Assembly: GCA_050288705.1 (NCBI GenBank) | Contig: JBNKEI010000099.1 | Location: 1-30,173, forward strand | DNA length: 30,173 bases | Origin: JBNKEI01 sp050288705 | GTDB lineage: Bacteria > Myxococcota > Myxococcia > Myxococcales > UBA5297 | Reading direction: 5' to 3' | Notes under the pieces: model-generated | The model's input: the letters and a program-made list of their open reading frames with translations, nothing else | Told to the model about the DNA's origin: nothing | The model's database searches: none | Translations under genes and position numbers: made by a program | Shown: one piece after another, positions 15,388-23,537 of the stretch | How the letters are laid out: every line of letters begins with the position of its first letter | How positions within the stretch are numbered: the first letter of the stretch is position 1

Positions 15388-16494
15388 ATGGAACTAAGAA
15401 TTGCAGCCGATGAACTGACCCGGGCTCTTCACCGCGCTCAAGGAATCGCCGAAAAAAAAACCGCAATTCCTATTCTTGCTAACGTTCTAATAAGAGCGAT
15501 TTCTCAGAGCGTGGTCTTTACTGCCTTTGACCTGGATATTGGTTTAGTATCCGAGCATCCCGCAGAAGTTCTTCAAGAAGGAGCAGTTACTCTTTCTTCT
15601 AAGCACCTCTTTGAAATTGCTCGCACCCTTCCCGATAACCTAGTTACTTTGAAACTAGATCCCAATCATGTCGTGCGGCTGACCTGCGGGTCAGTCAACA
15701 TGAAGTTAATGGGAATGCCTGCGAGCGACTACCCTGCTCTTCCAAAGGAAGAAGATTCCAATTTGGTAAAGGCTGAGGGAAAGACACTGGTAGAAATGAT
15801 CAATATGACTTCCTATGCGATTTCTACCGATGAAACCCGGTATATTCTTAATGGCTTGTATTTTGAGCCAACCGAAAGACAAACTGTGAGGGTAGTAGCT
15901 ACCGATGGTCATCGTTTAAGTATGGTGGAGCGACCGATTGTTTCCAGCTTCGACTTGCATAAGGGGGTTGTCATTCCTCGCAAGGCACTGTTTGAGCTAA
16001 AAAAACTGGTGGAAGAAGATTCTGACGCGGAATGTTTTCTTGGGTTTGGCAAGACTTCGGCAGTTTTTAAAAAAAGCGGTTTGTCAATGATTATGCGCCT
16101 GCTTGATGGGCAATTTCCTGAATATCAAGACGTAATTCCCAGGTACTCGGAAAGGTCGATAATTGTTTCTCGTCAACTCTTATTAGAGACAGTAAGACTT
16201 ATTAGCTTAATGTCCGAGGAAAAGTCACACTCAGTCCGCTTCGAGCTATCTGAGGGCCGGTTAAGAATTTCCAGTCAGAATCCCGACCTTGGCGAAGGAA
16301 AAGAAGACATCCCTATTTCCTATTCCGGTCCCACCATTAACGTCGGATTTAATGCTCGCTATGTCATTGATGTTCTCAATTGCATAGAGTCAGACACCGT
16401 GGAATTTTGTCTAACTGATGACCAGAGCCCAGGGGTTTTGCGTCCTCCTAGTGATCTAAGCTTTACGGCGGTGGTAATGCCGATGAGATTCTAA
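15388..16494 (+). CDS. dnaN: DNA polymerase III beta subunit (sliding clamp)
   Basis: DnaN of 368 residues, normal length with three clamp domains. Recognisable parts are MELRIAADELTRALHRAQGI, KKTAIPILANVLIRA, FTAFDLDIGLVSEHPAEV, STDETRYILNGLYFEP, VRVVATDGHRLSMVE and the C-terminal VVMPMRF. The clamp encircles DNA and tethers polymerase III and repair partners. ATG 15388 has AGGGA about seven bases upstream; an in-frame GTG or ATG slightly earlier adds only VGNA-type residues. The wording strongly resembles myxobacterial/deltaproteobacterial DnaN. recF, often next, is absent; the neighbour is ygiQ, 21 bases downstream. Confidence 0.98.
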   Translation: MELRIAADELTRALHRAQGIAEKKTAIPILANVLIRAISQSVVFTAFDLDIGLVSEHPAEVLQEGAVTLSSKHLFEIARTLPDNLVTLKLDPNHVVRLTCGSVNMKLMGMPASDYPALPKEEDSNLVKAEGKTLVEMINMTSYAISTDETRYILNGLYFEPTERQTVRVVATDGHRLSMVERPIVSSFDLHKGVVIPRKALFELKKLVEEDSDAECFLGFGKTSAVFKKSGLSMIMRLLDGQFPEYQDVIPRYSERSIIVSRQLLLETVRLISLMSEEKSHSVRFELSEGRLRISSQNPDLGEGKEDIPISYSGPTINVGFNARYVIDVLNCIESDTVEFCLTDDQSPGVLRPPSDLSFTAVVMPMRF

Positions 16495-16515
16495 CTTTTT
16501 CTTAAGATCGCACCT

Positions 16516-18321
16516 ATGCAACAATTTTTACCAATCTGCTGGCAAGAGGTGCGTAATCGTGGATGGGACCAGCTCGATATAATTCTGGTAACTGGTGATG
16601 CATATATTGACCATCCTTCGTTTGGAGCTGCGTTAATAGGCCGAGTATTGGAGTCTGCTGGCTACCGAGTGGGAATTTTGCCGCAGCCTTGCTGGAAAAG
16701 CGTTGAGCCGTTTCGTCAGTTGGGAAGACCCAAGCTTTTTTTTGGAGTCACCTCTGGCAATCTCGATTCCATGGTCAATAACTACACCGCTCATCGTCGC
16801 CGGCGAAGAGAAGATGCCTTTTCACCAGACGGCACTGCGGGCCTGCGGCCAGACCGAGCGGTCATTGTTTACACCCAACGCTGTCGAGAAGCCTTCCCTG
16901 GCGTTCCGGTCATAATCGGCGGCTTGGAGGCTTCTCTGCGCCGCCTGGCCCATTATGACTGGTGGGACAACCACGTTCGCAGGTCTATTCTCTTTGACGC
17001 CAAAGCGGACCTGCTGGTGTATGGACAAGCGGAAAAAACCATTCTTCAGGTGGCGCAGCAATTTGCGGCAGGAATTGAGCCATGTAGTATTCACCACATT
17101 TCAGGAGTAGCCCTATCCTGCAAACAGGAAGGCAATCTCGTATCCCAATGGTTAAAAAAGGGACGAGAAGCACTAGTACTGCCATCCTACGAAGAAATTT
17201 GTCACGACCGCTGGGCTTATGCGAGATTTTCCAATTTGTATCACCAGGAACATAATCCGGAAAATGCTCGTTTGCTGCTGCAAAAGCATAAAGACCGCTG
17301 GCTGGCGGTTACTCCTCCTCAACCGCCATTAACTGTTTCTGAGCTTGATGCTAATCATGCGCTTCCTTTCGTTCGTGATCCTCATCCGGTCTATCGATCG
17401 CGTAGAATTCCAGCATGGGAGAGCATTAAGCTATCAGTTCAAATTGTTCGCGGATGTGCAGGAGGATGTTCTTTTTGTAGTTTGACTCAGCACCAAGGCC
17501 GAAGTATTTCTTCGCGGTCACCGGAAAGTATTAGCGCGGAAATCCAAGCAATCAAACAAAAAGATTATTTTCGCGGTACTATTTCTGATTTAGGGGGACC
17601 AACCGCAAATATTTGGGGAATGGGATGTTCCAATCCTTCTGCCTATTCGAAGTGTCGTCGAATATCATGTCTATTTCCTTTAATTTGCGGCAATTTCAAA
17701 AACGAACACCAATCTCTAATTTCTTTATATAGAAAAGTGCGCCAAATTTCCAGTGTTTATCATGTGTTTGTAGCTAGCGGTTTACGCTACGATTTAGTCC
17801 ATGCTGATTACAAATATGGAAAATTATACTTGGAAGAATTGGTGACCCATCATGTTTCGGGTCACCTAAAAGTGGCTCCTGAACATGTTAGTTCGCGGGT
17901 TCTGAAACTTATGCATAAACCTCAATTGGAAGTATTCGAGTGGTTTAGAACTGAATTCGAACGATTATCTTTAAACGCAAAAAAGAAACAATATTTAATT
18001 CCTTATTTTGTTTCTAGTCATCCCGGCTGTACTCTAAAAGATGCAGCAAAATTGGGGGACTATTTACGATCTCACCAATGGAAGCCTCAACAGGTACAAG
18101 ATTTTATGCCTACCCCTATGACATTGGCTACTGATATGTTTTACACCGGAATCGATCCACTGGCCATGAAGCCCCTGACGGTTGCACGGGATGTTGACGA
18201 TAAAAAAATGCAAAAGGCGCTAATGCGATGGGATGATCGAGAGTTAGAACCTTGGTTACGAAAAGCTAACCATAAGCTGGGACGAAAAAGCAAACTTACT
18301 CGAAAAAGGTGCACCCGCTGA
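16516..18321 (+). CDS. ygiQ: YgiQ family radical SAM protein
   Basis: This 601-residue protein has an N-terminal B12-binding-like Rossmann region (LDIILVTGDAYIDHPSFGAALIGRVLESAGYRV), a middle domain with NLDSMVNNYTAHRRRR, and the radical SAM cluster motif CAGGCSFC (C314, C318, C321) binding a 4Fe-4S centre and S-adenosylmethionine. The conserved LGGPTANIWGMGC, CRRISCLFPLICGN, VASGLRYDL and THHVSGHLKVAPEHVSSRVL blocks of the YgiQ family follow. The biochemical reaction of YgiQ is not established. At 601 residues it is shorter than E. coli YgiQ, mostly at the C-terminus. It follows dnaN by 21 bases and may share its transcript. Confidence 0.95.
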   Translation: MQQFLPICWQEVRNRGWDQLDIILVTGDAYIDHPSFGAALIGRVLESAGYRVGILPQPCWKSVEPFRQLGRPKLFFGVTSGNLDSMVNNYTAHRRRRREDAFSPDGTAGLRPDRAVIVYTQRCREAFPGVPVIIGGLEASLRRLAHYDWWDNHVRRSILFDAKADLLVYGQAEKTILQVAQQFAAGIEPCSIHHISGVALSCKQEGNLVSQWLKKGREALVLPSYEEICHDRWAYARFSNLYHQEHNPENARLLLQKHKDRWLAVTPPQPPLTVSELDANHALPFVRDPHPVYRSRRIPAWESIKLSVQIVRGCAGGCSFCSLTQHQGRSISSRSPESISAEIQAIKQKDYFRGTISDLGGPTANIWGMGCSNPSAYSKCRRISCLFPLICGNFKNEHQSLISLYRKVRQISSVYHVFVASGLRYDLVHADYKYGKLYLEELVTHHVSGHLKVAPEHVSSRVLKLMHKPQLEVFEWFRTEFERLSLNAKKKQYLIPYFVSSHPGCTLKDAAKLGDYLRSHQWKPQQVQDFMPTPMTLATDMFYTGIDPLAMKPLTVARDVDDKKMQKALMRWDDRELEPWLRKANHKLGRKSKLTRKRCTR

Positions 18322-18517
18322 TTAGTGCGAATTGCAGTTCGCGCATTCTTGTCTTGCTGTAGCGTGCTCTATGCAGTAAATATATGGCTCACATTTTTTG
18401 CATGGCGACTTTATTGGCGACTTTAAGCTATTGTAAAGCTTCTTAGCAACTTCTAATGAGCTTATGGGATGGATCGCTAATTGCAAGTAAGATCAAATTT
18501 CTTCGGAGAATGCTATC

Positions 18518-20107
18518 ATGTCTTATGCCTATAACAATATCGCATCCAGCAAAAATAGTAATGATTTCTTATCAAAAACGACTCTGGAGCTACTACAACT
18601 ACTAGACCACCCTCTTTTTGTGGCGCAAATAGAGGGACGCACGGTTCTTTCATCGACTGTTCCTTCTTCGGTACAACAGCTAGCTGGAATGGTTCCGGCT
18701 GTTCGAATGGAAGACTTGGGGACGAGGACATTTAGAGACGCTCATAATTTGCGTTATAGTTATCTCACTGGCGCTATGGCAAACGGCATTGCTTCCGTGG
18801 AGTTGGTGGTAGCAATGGGTAAAGCCGGTTTTATGGGTTTTTTTGGTTCTGGCGGTCTACCGTTATCTCGCGTGGAAGAAGCAATACAAGAAATTCAGAA
18901 AGAGCTTTCTCATGAACCTTACGGGTTTAACCTTTTGCATAATCCATTTGAACCGAAAGTTGAAATGGCTACTGTGGAACTCTATCTAAAATATGGAGTT
19001 CGCCGGATAGAGGCAGCGGCGTTTATGGAAATAACCCCCGCTATTGCCATGTATCGGGCAAAGGGAATGCGAGAATTACCGGATGGTCGGATAGTAGCAC
19101 CTAATAGAATTTTCGCCAAAGTGAGCAGGCCTGAACTAGCCGCTCGTTTTATGGCTCCTGCTCCCGAATCACTTCTTAAAGAATTGGTTTCTCTGGGAAA
19201 AATTACCCAAGAAGAAGCTCGATTGGCAGCCATATTGCCAGTTGCTCAAGACATAACCGCCGAGGCTGATAGTGGAGGCCACACAGATCAGAGACCTTTG
19301 TCGGTGCTAATTCCTATATTGATTGGCGAAAGGGAACGAGCCTACGAACGATACGGTTACCAAAAACGAAAAATTGTTATTCATATTGGTGCCGCTGGCG
19401 GAATTGGCGATCCGTTATCAGCCCACGCTGCTTTTTGCTTAGGGGCAGACTATTTGGTTACCGGATCAATTAATCAAATTGCTATTCAAGGGGGAACTTC
19501 TTCTCTGGCAAAGCAAATGCTTTCAGAAATAGATATGGCCGACGTAGCAGTGGCCCCAGCTCCAGATATGTTTGAAATGGGAGCGCGCGTTCAGATTCTA
19601 AAGCGAGGTACTTTGTATGCGCAGAGAGCGCAAAAACTTTTAGAGCTTTACAAAAATTATCCTAGTTTTGAAAGTATTCCCGCCAATGAAAAAGAAAAAG
19701 TAGAAAAACAAATATTCCAGCGCACTTTTACTGAGGTTTGGGAGGAAACAGAAAAGTATTGGCAGACTCGTGAGCCTGCGAGACTGGAAAAGGTTCGCAA
19801 TGATGGAAAAGAAAAAATGTCTTTATGTTTCCGTTGGTACTTGGGACTTTCGTCTCGTTGGGCAGTAATTGGTGAACCATCACGCAAATACGATTTTCAA
19901 ATATGGTGTGGCCCTTCTTTGGCGGCATTTAATCGGTGGGTAAAGGGCACCTGGTTGGAGCCTTTAGAAAAACGTGATGCTGCAATCCAGGCAAAAGCTA
20001 TACTGACCGGGGTTTGTGCGCTTGTTCGTCGAGATGTACTAGCCAAGACGGGTATGGAAGAATTACCTTCTGTTTTCGAAACAAGTCGACCAAAGGCTCA
20101 ATTATGA
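18518..20107 (+). CDS. PfaD/trans-AT polyketide-type enoyl reductase
   Basis: This 529-residue flavoprotein belongs to the 2-nitropropane-dioxygenase-like TIM-barrel family, PfaD subgroup. PfaD proteins are stand-alone enoyl-ACP reductases of polyunsaturated fatty acid synthases and trans-AT polyketide synthases. Family marks are YSYLTGAMANGIASVELVVAMGKAGFMGFFGSGGL, PYGFNLLHNPFEP, VSRPELAARFMAPAP, EADSGGHTDQRPL, IHIGAAGGIGDPLSAHAAFCLGADYLVTGSINQ, VAMAPAPDMFEMGARVQILKRGTLYAQRA-type residues, and a C-terminal WYLGLSSRW...FQIWCGPSLAAFNRWV block. No synthase genes are nearby, and a terminator follows, so it is monocistronic. The pathway it serves is unknown here. It could support membrane PUFA production or a distant synthase. 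Confidence 0.93.
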   Translation: MSYAYNNIASSKNSNDFLSKTTLELLQLLDHPLFVAQIEGRTVLSSTVPSSVQQLAGMVPAVRMEDLGTRTFRDAHNLRYSYLTGAMANGIASVELVVAMGKAGFMGFFGSGGLPLSRVEEAIQEIQKELSHEPYGFNLLHNPFEPKVEMATVELYLKYGVRRIEAAAFMEITPAIAMYRAKGMRELPDGRIVAPNRIFAKVSRPELAARFMAPAPESLLKELVSLGKITQEEARLAAILPVAQDITAEADSGGHTDQRPLSVLIPILIGERERAYERYGYQKRKIVIHIGAAGGIGDPLSAHAAFCLGADYLVTGSINQIAIQGGTSSLAKQMLSEIDMADVAVAPAPDMFEMGARVQILKRGTLYAQRAQKLLELYKNYPSFESIPANEKEKVEKQIFQRTFTEVWEETEKYWQTREPARLEKVRNDGKEKMSLCFRWYLGLSSRWAVIGEPSRKYDFQIWCGPSLAAFNRWVKGTWLEPLEKRDAAIQAKAILTGVCALVRRDVLAKTGMEELPSVFETSRPKAQL

Positions 20108-20134
20108 ATTTGGTCTAATTCATTTGTTAGTGCA

Positions 20135-20170
20135 TGCCCATAGATAGAATTCCTTCTATTGGGCATTTTT
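20135..20170 (+). terminator. Rho-independent terminator after the PfaD-like gene
   Basis: TGCCCA-TAGA pairs with TCTA-T-TGGGCA around a short loop and is followed by TTTTT (20166-20170). It lies 28 bases beyond the stop codon. Confidence 0.85.
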
Positions 20171-20308
20171 GCACAAAAATACTATTTTAGATGTTTCAAT
20201 GTGGGGTAAGCCAAAGAAATGTAGACTGATGAAATTTTTTAAAAGAAAGACTCAATAACCCTCAATATTGACTTGATTTTGAAGCCTAATCGCTTCTACG
20301 ATGGCGCC

Positions 20309-20737
20309 ATGAATACACCACAAACTACTTCGCCTTTGTTACAACCTGGTTTCACGATTAGCGCCGATGAAGCTATATCCATTGCTGGCGCGCTACAAGA
20401 CATAGCTGAATCCGATGGGCTTCACGAAACCGAACAGGAAATGATAGCTGAATTAATGGAAGCATTCTCCTTAGAGCTAGGGGAAGATAAACCCCGATCG
20501 CCTCCCAAGGTAACTCCTGCTGAGCTGGCTAAAGTGTTAGTAGTCCCGGAAACGCGACTAATGGCAATTCAAGTTGCAGTAATGTTAGCAATGGCTGATG
20601 GTTCGATTTCGGAAATTGAACGCCAGCGAATTCTTGATTACGCTCAGGCGCTAGGTTTCCAAAATAAGTACGCAGAAATCGAGAAGGAAATTGTGGAGTG
20701 GATTCATTCTGGTGACATGAGTCCATTGTTTGCTTAA
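20309..20737 (+). CDS. TerB-like (tellurite resistance B fold) protein
   Basis: The gene encodes 142 residues from ATG 20309; a TTG 36 bases earlier is also open but neither has a clear ribosome site. Two helical halves repeat the acidic TerB pattern: ISIAGALQDIAESDGLHETEQEMIAELMEAF and VAVMLAMADGSISEIERQRILDYAQALGF. In each, AxSDG/AMADG with E...E supplies the metal-binding acids of TerB/TerB-like proteins. Such proteins bind Ca2+ at membranes in stress or phage-response systems, but no ter operon partner is nearby. A strong terminator follows directly. Confidence 0.75.
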   Translation: MNTPQTTSPLLQPGFTISADEAISIAGALQDIAESDGLHETEQEMIAELMEAFSLELGEDKPRSPPKVTPAELAKVLVVPETRLMAIQVAVMLAMADGSISEIERQRILDYAQALGFQNKYAEIEKEIVEWIHSGDMSPLFA

Positions 20738-20744
20738 TTATTTG

Positions 20745-20779
20745 GCTCAACCCCCAATTCTGGGCGGGTTGAGCTTTTT
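20745..20779 (+). terminator. Rho-independent terminator after the TerB-like gene
   Basis: GCTCAACCC (20745-20753) pairs perfectly with GGGTTGAGC (20766-20774), followed by TTTTT. It sits eight bases after the stop codon and before thiE. Confidence 0.92.
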
Positions 20780-20829
20780 GTTTGTTATTGGTTATTGAAG
20801 ATTTTCTTCTTTCAGTCTGGTAAGCGCAG

Positions 20830-21477
20830 ATGGTTTGCTCCAATTTTTACGGATTATATGGAATTGCCGATCAGGAGGTTTGCCCTGATTTATCCATGGA
20901 AACAAAAATTGCGCAGCTCCTAGCCGGCGGTGCATCGGTAATTCAAATAAGAATGAAAGACTCAGTAGGAATAAAAATCTGGAAGGTAGCTTGCCGAGCA
21001 ATGGAAATGGCGCGAGGCAAGGCCCTGGTAATTACTAACGACCGTTTAGATGTAGCTCTGGCCGCAGGTACAGATGGGGTTCATATAGGAGAAGACGACC
21101 TGCCTTTACCTGAGGTTAAAAGGCTGGTCGGCAAAAAAATGCTTATTGGAGCCACTGTTCGTACTTTAGAAGAAGCAAAAACGGCAATATCGCAGGGAGC
21201 ATCTTATATTGGATTTGGTCCCATTTATGCCACTAGTACTAAGTTGATATCCGCTCCAATAAGGGGAATAGAGGCCTTGAATCAAGTGGCCAGTGCGGTT
21301 TCTGTTCCAGTAGTTGCAATTGGGGGAATTACCTTGGAGAGGGTGGGCGAAGTGGCTGCTTCGGGGGCTAGTGCAGTAGCAATGATTTCGGGAATATTCC
21401 AAGCGCCCAACCCATCGGAACAAGCGCAAAAAATCAGGCAGGCATTTTTCGCCAACACCAGTTTAAAAACATTCTAG
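20830..21477 (+). CDS. thiE: Thiamine-phosphate synthase ThiE
   Basis: ThiE of 215 residues joins HMP pyrophosphate and thiazole phosphate to give thiamine phosphate. The TIM-barrel motifs are all visible: GLYGIAD at the start, VIQIRMKD, LVITNDRLDVAL, GVHIGEDDLPL, LIGATVRTLEEA, YIGFGPIYATSTK and VAIGGITLERV. The ATG has only a weak purine-rich site upstream. thiD follows after seven bases, so the pair is co-transcribed. No TPP riboswitch is apparent upstream. Confidence 0.96.
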   Translation: MVCSNFYGLYGIADQEVCPDLSMETKIAQLLAGGASVIQIRMKDSVGIKIWKVACRAMEMARGKALVITNDRLDVALAAGTDGVHIGEDDLPLPEVKRLVGKKMLIGATVRTLEEAKTAISQGASYIGFGPIYATSTKLISAPIRGIEALNQVASAVSVPVVAIGGITLERVGEVAASGASAVAMISGIFQAPNPSEQAQKIRQAFFANTSLKTF

Positions 21478-21484
21478 GGTAATC

Positions 21485-22237
21485 ATGGTCGGAAAACTGG
21501 TCAAAACTGTGCCGAGGGTGTTGGTGCTCGCAGGCCTAGATCCATCAGGTCGAGCGGGGTTGCTAGCTGATGGGGAAGCGGTATTTACCATGGGGGCAAA
21601 GCCAGTTCTTTGCGCAACAGCTATTACCGCCCAATCAAGTAAAAGAATGCTGTGTATGGAAGCGGTTTCGGTTACTGCTTTGGAAAGACAAGTCGCCGCG
21701 GCGCTAGAAGATGGCGAAATTGCCGCGATTAAGTTGGGAATGTTGGGAAACAAAGAGTTGCTTTCGCAGATAGTTGCATTGCTACAGGGTCCATTGGCCC
21801 AAAAGCCAGTAGTGGTTGATCCGGTTTGGCAAAGCTCGTCAGCAGGTAAACTATTTGAGGGAACTCCTGACGATTATTGGAAGCTTATTCAGCGAGCAGA
21901 CCTAATTACCCCTAATCTTCAGGAAGCGTCTTTATTATCTGGTATAGCGGTTAGAAACGAAGAATTGATGGTAGAAGCGGCTAATCGCTTGGTACTTCGC
22001 GGAGCTCGGCAGGTATTAATCAAGGGCGGTCATCTTTATGGACCACCAAGTGATTTACTATTTGAAGGTGGTAGAGTTACTTGGTTTCGGGAAGAAAGAA
22101 TTAATAATTGCAACCGCGGCACAGGTTGCCGGTTGGCTTCAGGAATAGCTGCCAATTTAGCTGCTGGAATCGATTTAAAAGAAAGTATCGAGCGTTCACG
22201 AGAGCAGGTGCGAAAATATATAAGAAATGGGTGTTAA
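21485..22237 (+). CDS. thiD: Hydroxymethylpyrimidine/phosphomethylpyrimidine kinase ThiD
   Basis: ThiD of 250 residues phosphorylates HMP to HMP-PP, the substrate of ThiE. The ribokinase-family marks are VLVLAGLDPSGRAGLLADGE near the start, IKLGMLGN, VVVDPVWQSSSAGKL, LITPNLQEASLLSG, VLIKGGH and the anion-hole GTGCRLASGIAANLA with the catalytic region cysteine. The usual GLDPSGGAGIxAD reads GRAGLLAD here, a mild variation. TAGGG serves as ribosome site. It pairs with thiE in a two-gene thiamine operon without thiC, thiG or thiM. Confidence 0.94.
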   Translation: MVGKLVKTVPRVLVLAGLDPSGRAGLLADGEAVFTMGAKPVLCATAITAQSSKRMLCMEAVSVTALERQVAAALEDGEIAAIKLGMLGNKELLSQIVALLQGPLAQKPVVVDPVWQSSSAGKLFEGTPDDYWKLIQRADLITPNLQEASLLSGIAVRNEELMVEAANRLVLRGARQVLIKGGHLYGPPSDLLFEGGRVTWFREERINNCNRGTGCRLASGIAANLAAGIDLKESIERSREQVRKYIRNGC

Positions 22238-22389
22238 ACTTATTGCTTATCAGTTCTTAAACTGGCATGACGCCCGGCGTATAACGTATAGTTGAACTAA
22301 TAATCTAGCAATAAGCGACACCCGGCCTTGCATTTCAGCAATATATAATGGAATTTTTGATATTACATTTAGCAGAGGGTGATAATTAA

Positions 22390-22605
22390 ATGGAGAATAA
22401 AAGCGAATTCTCGCCGACTGGCCAGAAAGAAGGACAGGAAAAAGAGGTCGGCGCGCAGAATCTAGCTTGCGAGCGCTGCGGTAAATCAGATGCGCTCGAG
22501 TGGGAGGGGCTTTCTTTGTGCGATGAATGCACCTATGCTTATGAGTCTTGCTGCTTAGAGTTCGGTGGTGACGATCTTTGGGAAAATGAGCCTTTGCGGA
22601 AATGA
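22390..22605 (+). CDS. Small zinc-ribbon-like protein
   Basis: The product is 71 residues. After a charged, probably disordered N-terminus, two CxxC knuckles (C27ERC30 and C44DEC47) lie 13 residues apart, followed by a CC pair (54-55) and an acidic tail. This spacing is typical of a rubredoxin-like or zinc-ribbon fold binding one metal. AGAGGG about ten bases upstream supports the start. No enzyme or DNA-binding role can be inferred. It precedes the DUF134/NifX-type pair, which have their own promoter. Confidence 0.7.
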   Translation: MENKSEFSPTGQKEGQEKEVGAQNLACERCGKSDALEWEGLSLCDECTYAYESCCLEFGGDDLWENEPLRK

Positions 22606-22630
22606 GCGCTAGCGTGTTTATTTTCGCTCC

Positions 22631-22660
22631 TTGACTGATTATTGAGCATATGCTCATAAT
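22631..22660 (+). promoter_or_regulatory. Promoter of the DUF134 gene with a perfect palindrome in the spacer
   Basis: TTGACT (22631-22636) and CATAAT (22655-22660) are 18 bases apart, a near-consensus sigma-70 promoter. The spacer contains the 14-bp perfect palindrome TGAGCATATGCTCA (22643-22656), placed where a dimeric repressor or MerR-like activator could bind. AAGGAG follows at 22665-22670. The implied leader is very short. Confidence 0.55.
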
Positions 22661-22678
22661 TACTAAGGAGCTGCGAAA

Positions 22679-23002
22679 ATGCCACGACCGCACTGTTGCC
22701 GACGTATTACGGGAAAGCCCGCTGCCTCAGTTTTTAAGCCTGTAGGTGTCCCGGTAGCCGAGCTAGATGAAGTTGTCATGACCCTTGATGAGTTCGAGGC
22801 CGTGCGTCTAGCCGATCTTAAGGGTCTCTACCAGGAACAGGCGGCGGAGCAAATGAGCGTTTCGCGCGCGACTTTTAGTCGGATCATCGATGTAGCTCAC
22901 CGGAAAATAGCAGATGCGCTAGTGCATGGAAAAGCGCTCCGTATTGAAGGTGGCTCTGTGCAGGTGGATGGACGGCAGTGCTGCCACCGGCACAATATTT
23001 AA
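22679..23002 (+). CDS. DUF134 family helix-turn-helix protein
   Basis: The product is 107 residues. It begins with the family signature MPRPHCCRRI and carries LDEFEAVRLADLKGLYQEQAAEQMSVSRATFSRIIDVAHRKIADALVHGKALRIEGG, a sigma-70 region 4/HTH-like DNA-binding unit. DUF134 proteins commonly lie beside NifX/NifB-type iron-molybdenum cofactor-domain proteins, as here with 28 bases between. They are thought to be transcriptional regulators. AAGGAG precedes the ATG. A palindrome in its promoter is a candidate autoregulatory site. Confidence 0.92.
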   Translation: MPRPHCCRRITGKPAASVFKPVGVPVAELDEVVMTLDEFEAVRLADLKGLYQEQAAEQMSVSRATFSRIIDVAHRKIADALVHGKALRIEGGSVQVDGRQCCHRHNI

Positions 23003-23030
23003 TGCTGGCAAAAGAAAGGGATTATAAGCC

Positions 23031-23402
23031 ATGAATATTTGTATTCCTGTAGAGGTAGACAGCGGTCTTAAGAGTACGATCTTCGCTCACTTCGGTTCTG
23101 CGCCGCTATTTATGATGGTAGACACGGAAACAAGTAGCTGCCGCACAATAGTCAACGGCAACCAGCATCACAATCATGGCATGTGCATGCCGCTGCATGC
23201 TCTGCAGGGCGAACAGATCGACGCTATTGTGGTTGTTGGGATTGGCATGGGAGCGCTGAACAAGCTCGAAGCTGCGGGCATCAAGGTTTACATCTCGCCG
23301 CAGGTCTCGGTCGGTGAGGTGATAACTGCGTTCAACCTAGGGAACCTCCAGCTTATGGAGCCGAGTAAAGCTTGCGTCCACCATGGACACGACCATTCCT
23401 AG
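23031..23402 (+). CDS. NifX/NifB-type dinitrogenase iron-molybdenum cofactor-domain protein
   Basis: The product is 123 residues with the small ribonuclease H-like cofactor-binding fold: MNICIPVEVDSGLKSTIFAHFGSAPLFMMVD, IDAIVVVGIGMGALNKLEAAGIKVY and VGEVITAFNLGNL. A central MCMP and HHNHGMC segment and a C-terminal HHGHDHS provide cysteine and histidine ligands, suggesting binding of an iron-sulfur or other metal cluster. No nif or mrp gene lies in view, so nitrogen fixation is not implied. It is paired with the DUF134 regulator. Confidence 0.9.
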   Translation: MNICIPVEVDSGLKSTIFAHFGSAPLFMMVDTETSSCRTIVNGNQHHNHGMCMPLHALQGEQIDAIVVVGIGMGALNKLEAAGIKVYISPQVSVGEVITAFNLGNLQLMEPSKACVHHGHDHS

Positions 23403-23537
23403 AAGTTCTCAAACGGCAGCAAATTAGCAACTTTTATATGCAAAAAACGAGAATCATCGGTGGAAAACAAGATGATAGCGAGCATGCGTAGCATTGAACA
23501 AAAAACACAAACTTAATATAAAGAGACCATATTAATT

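Noticed and set aside
20780..20829. TPP riboswitch upstream of thiE
   Set aside because: The space between the preceding terminator and the thiE start is only about 50 bases and lacks the conserved thi-box segments.
22250..22693. A 147-residue minus-strand frame opposite the zinc-ribbon gene
   Set aside because: It is antisense to a frame with clear CxxC knuckles and overlaps the promoter of the DUF134 gene; sequence is not protein-like.
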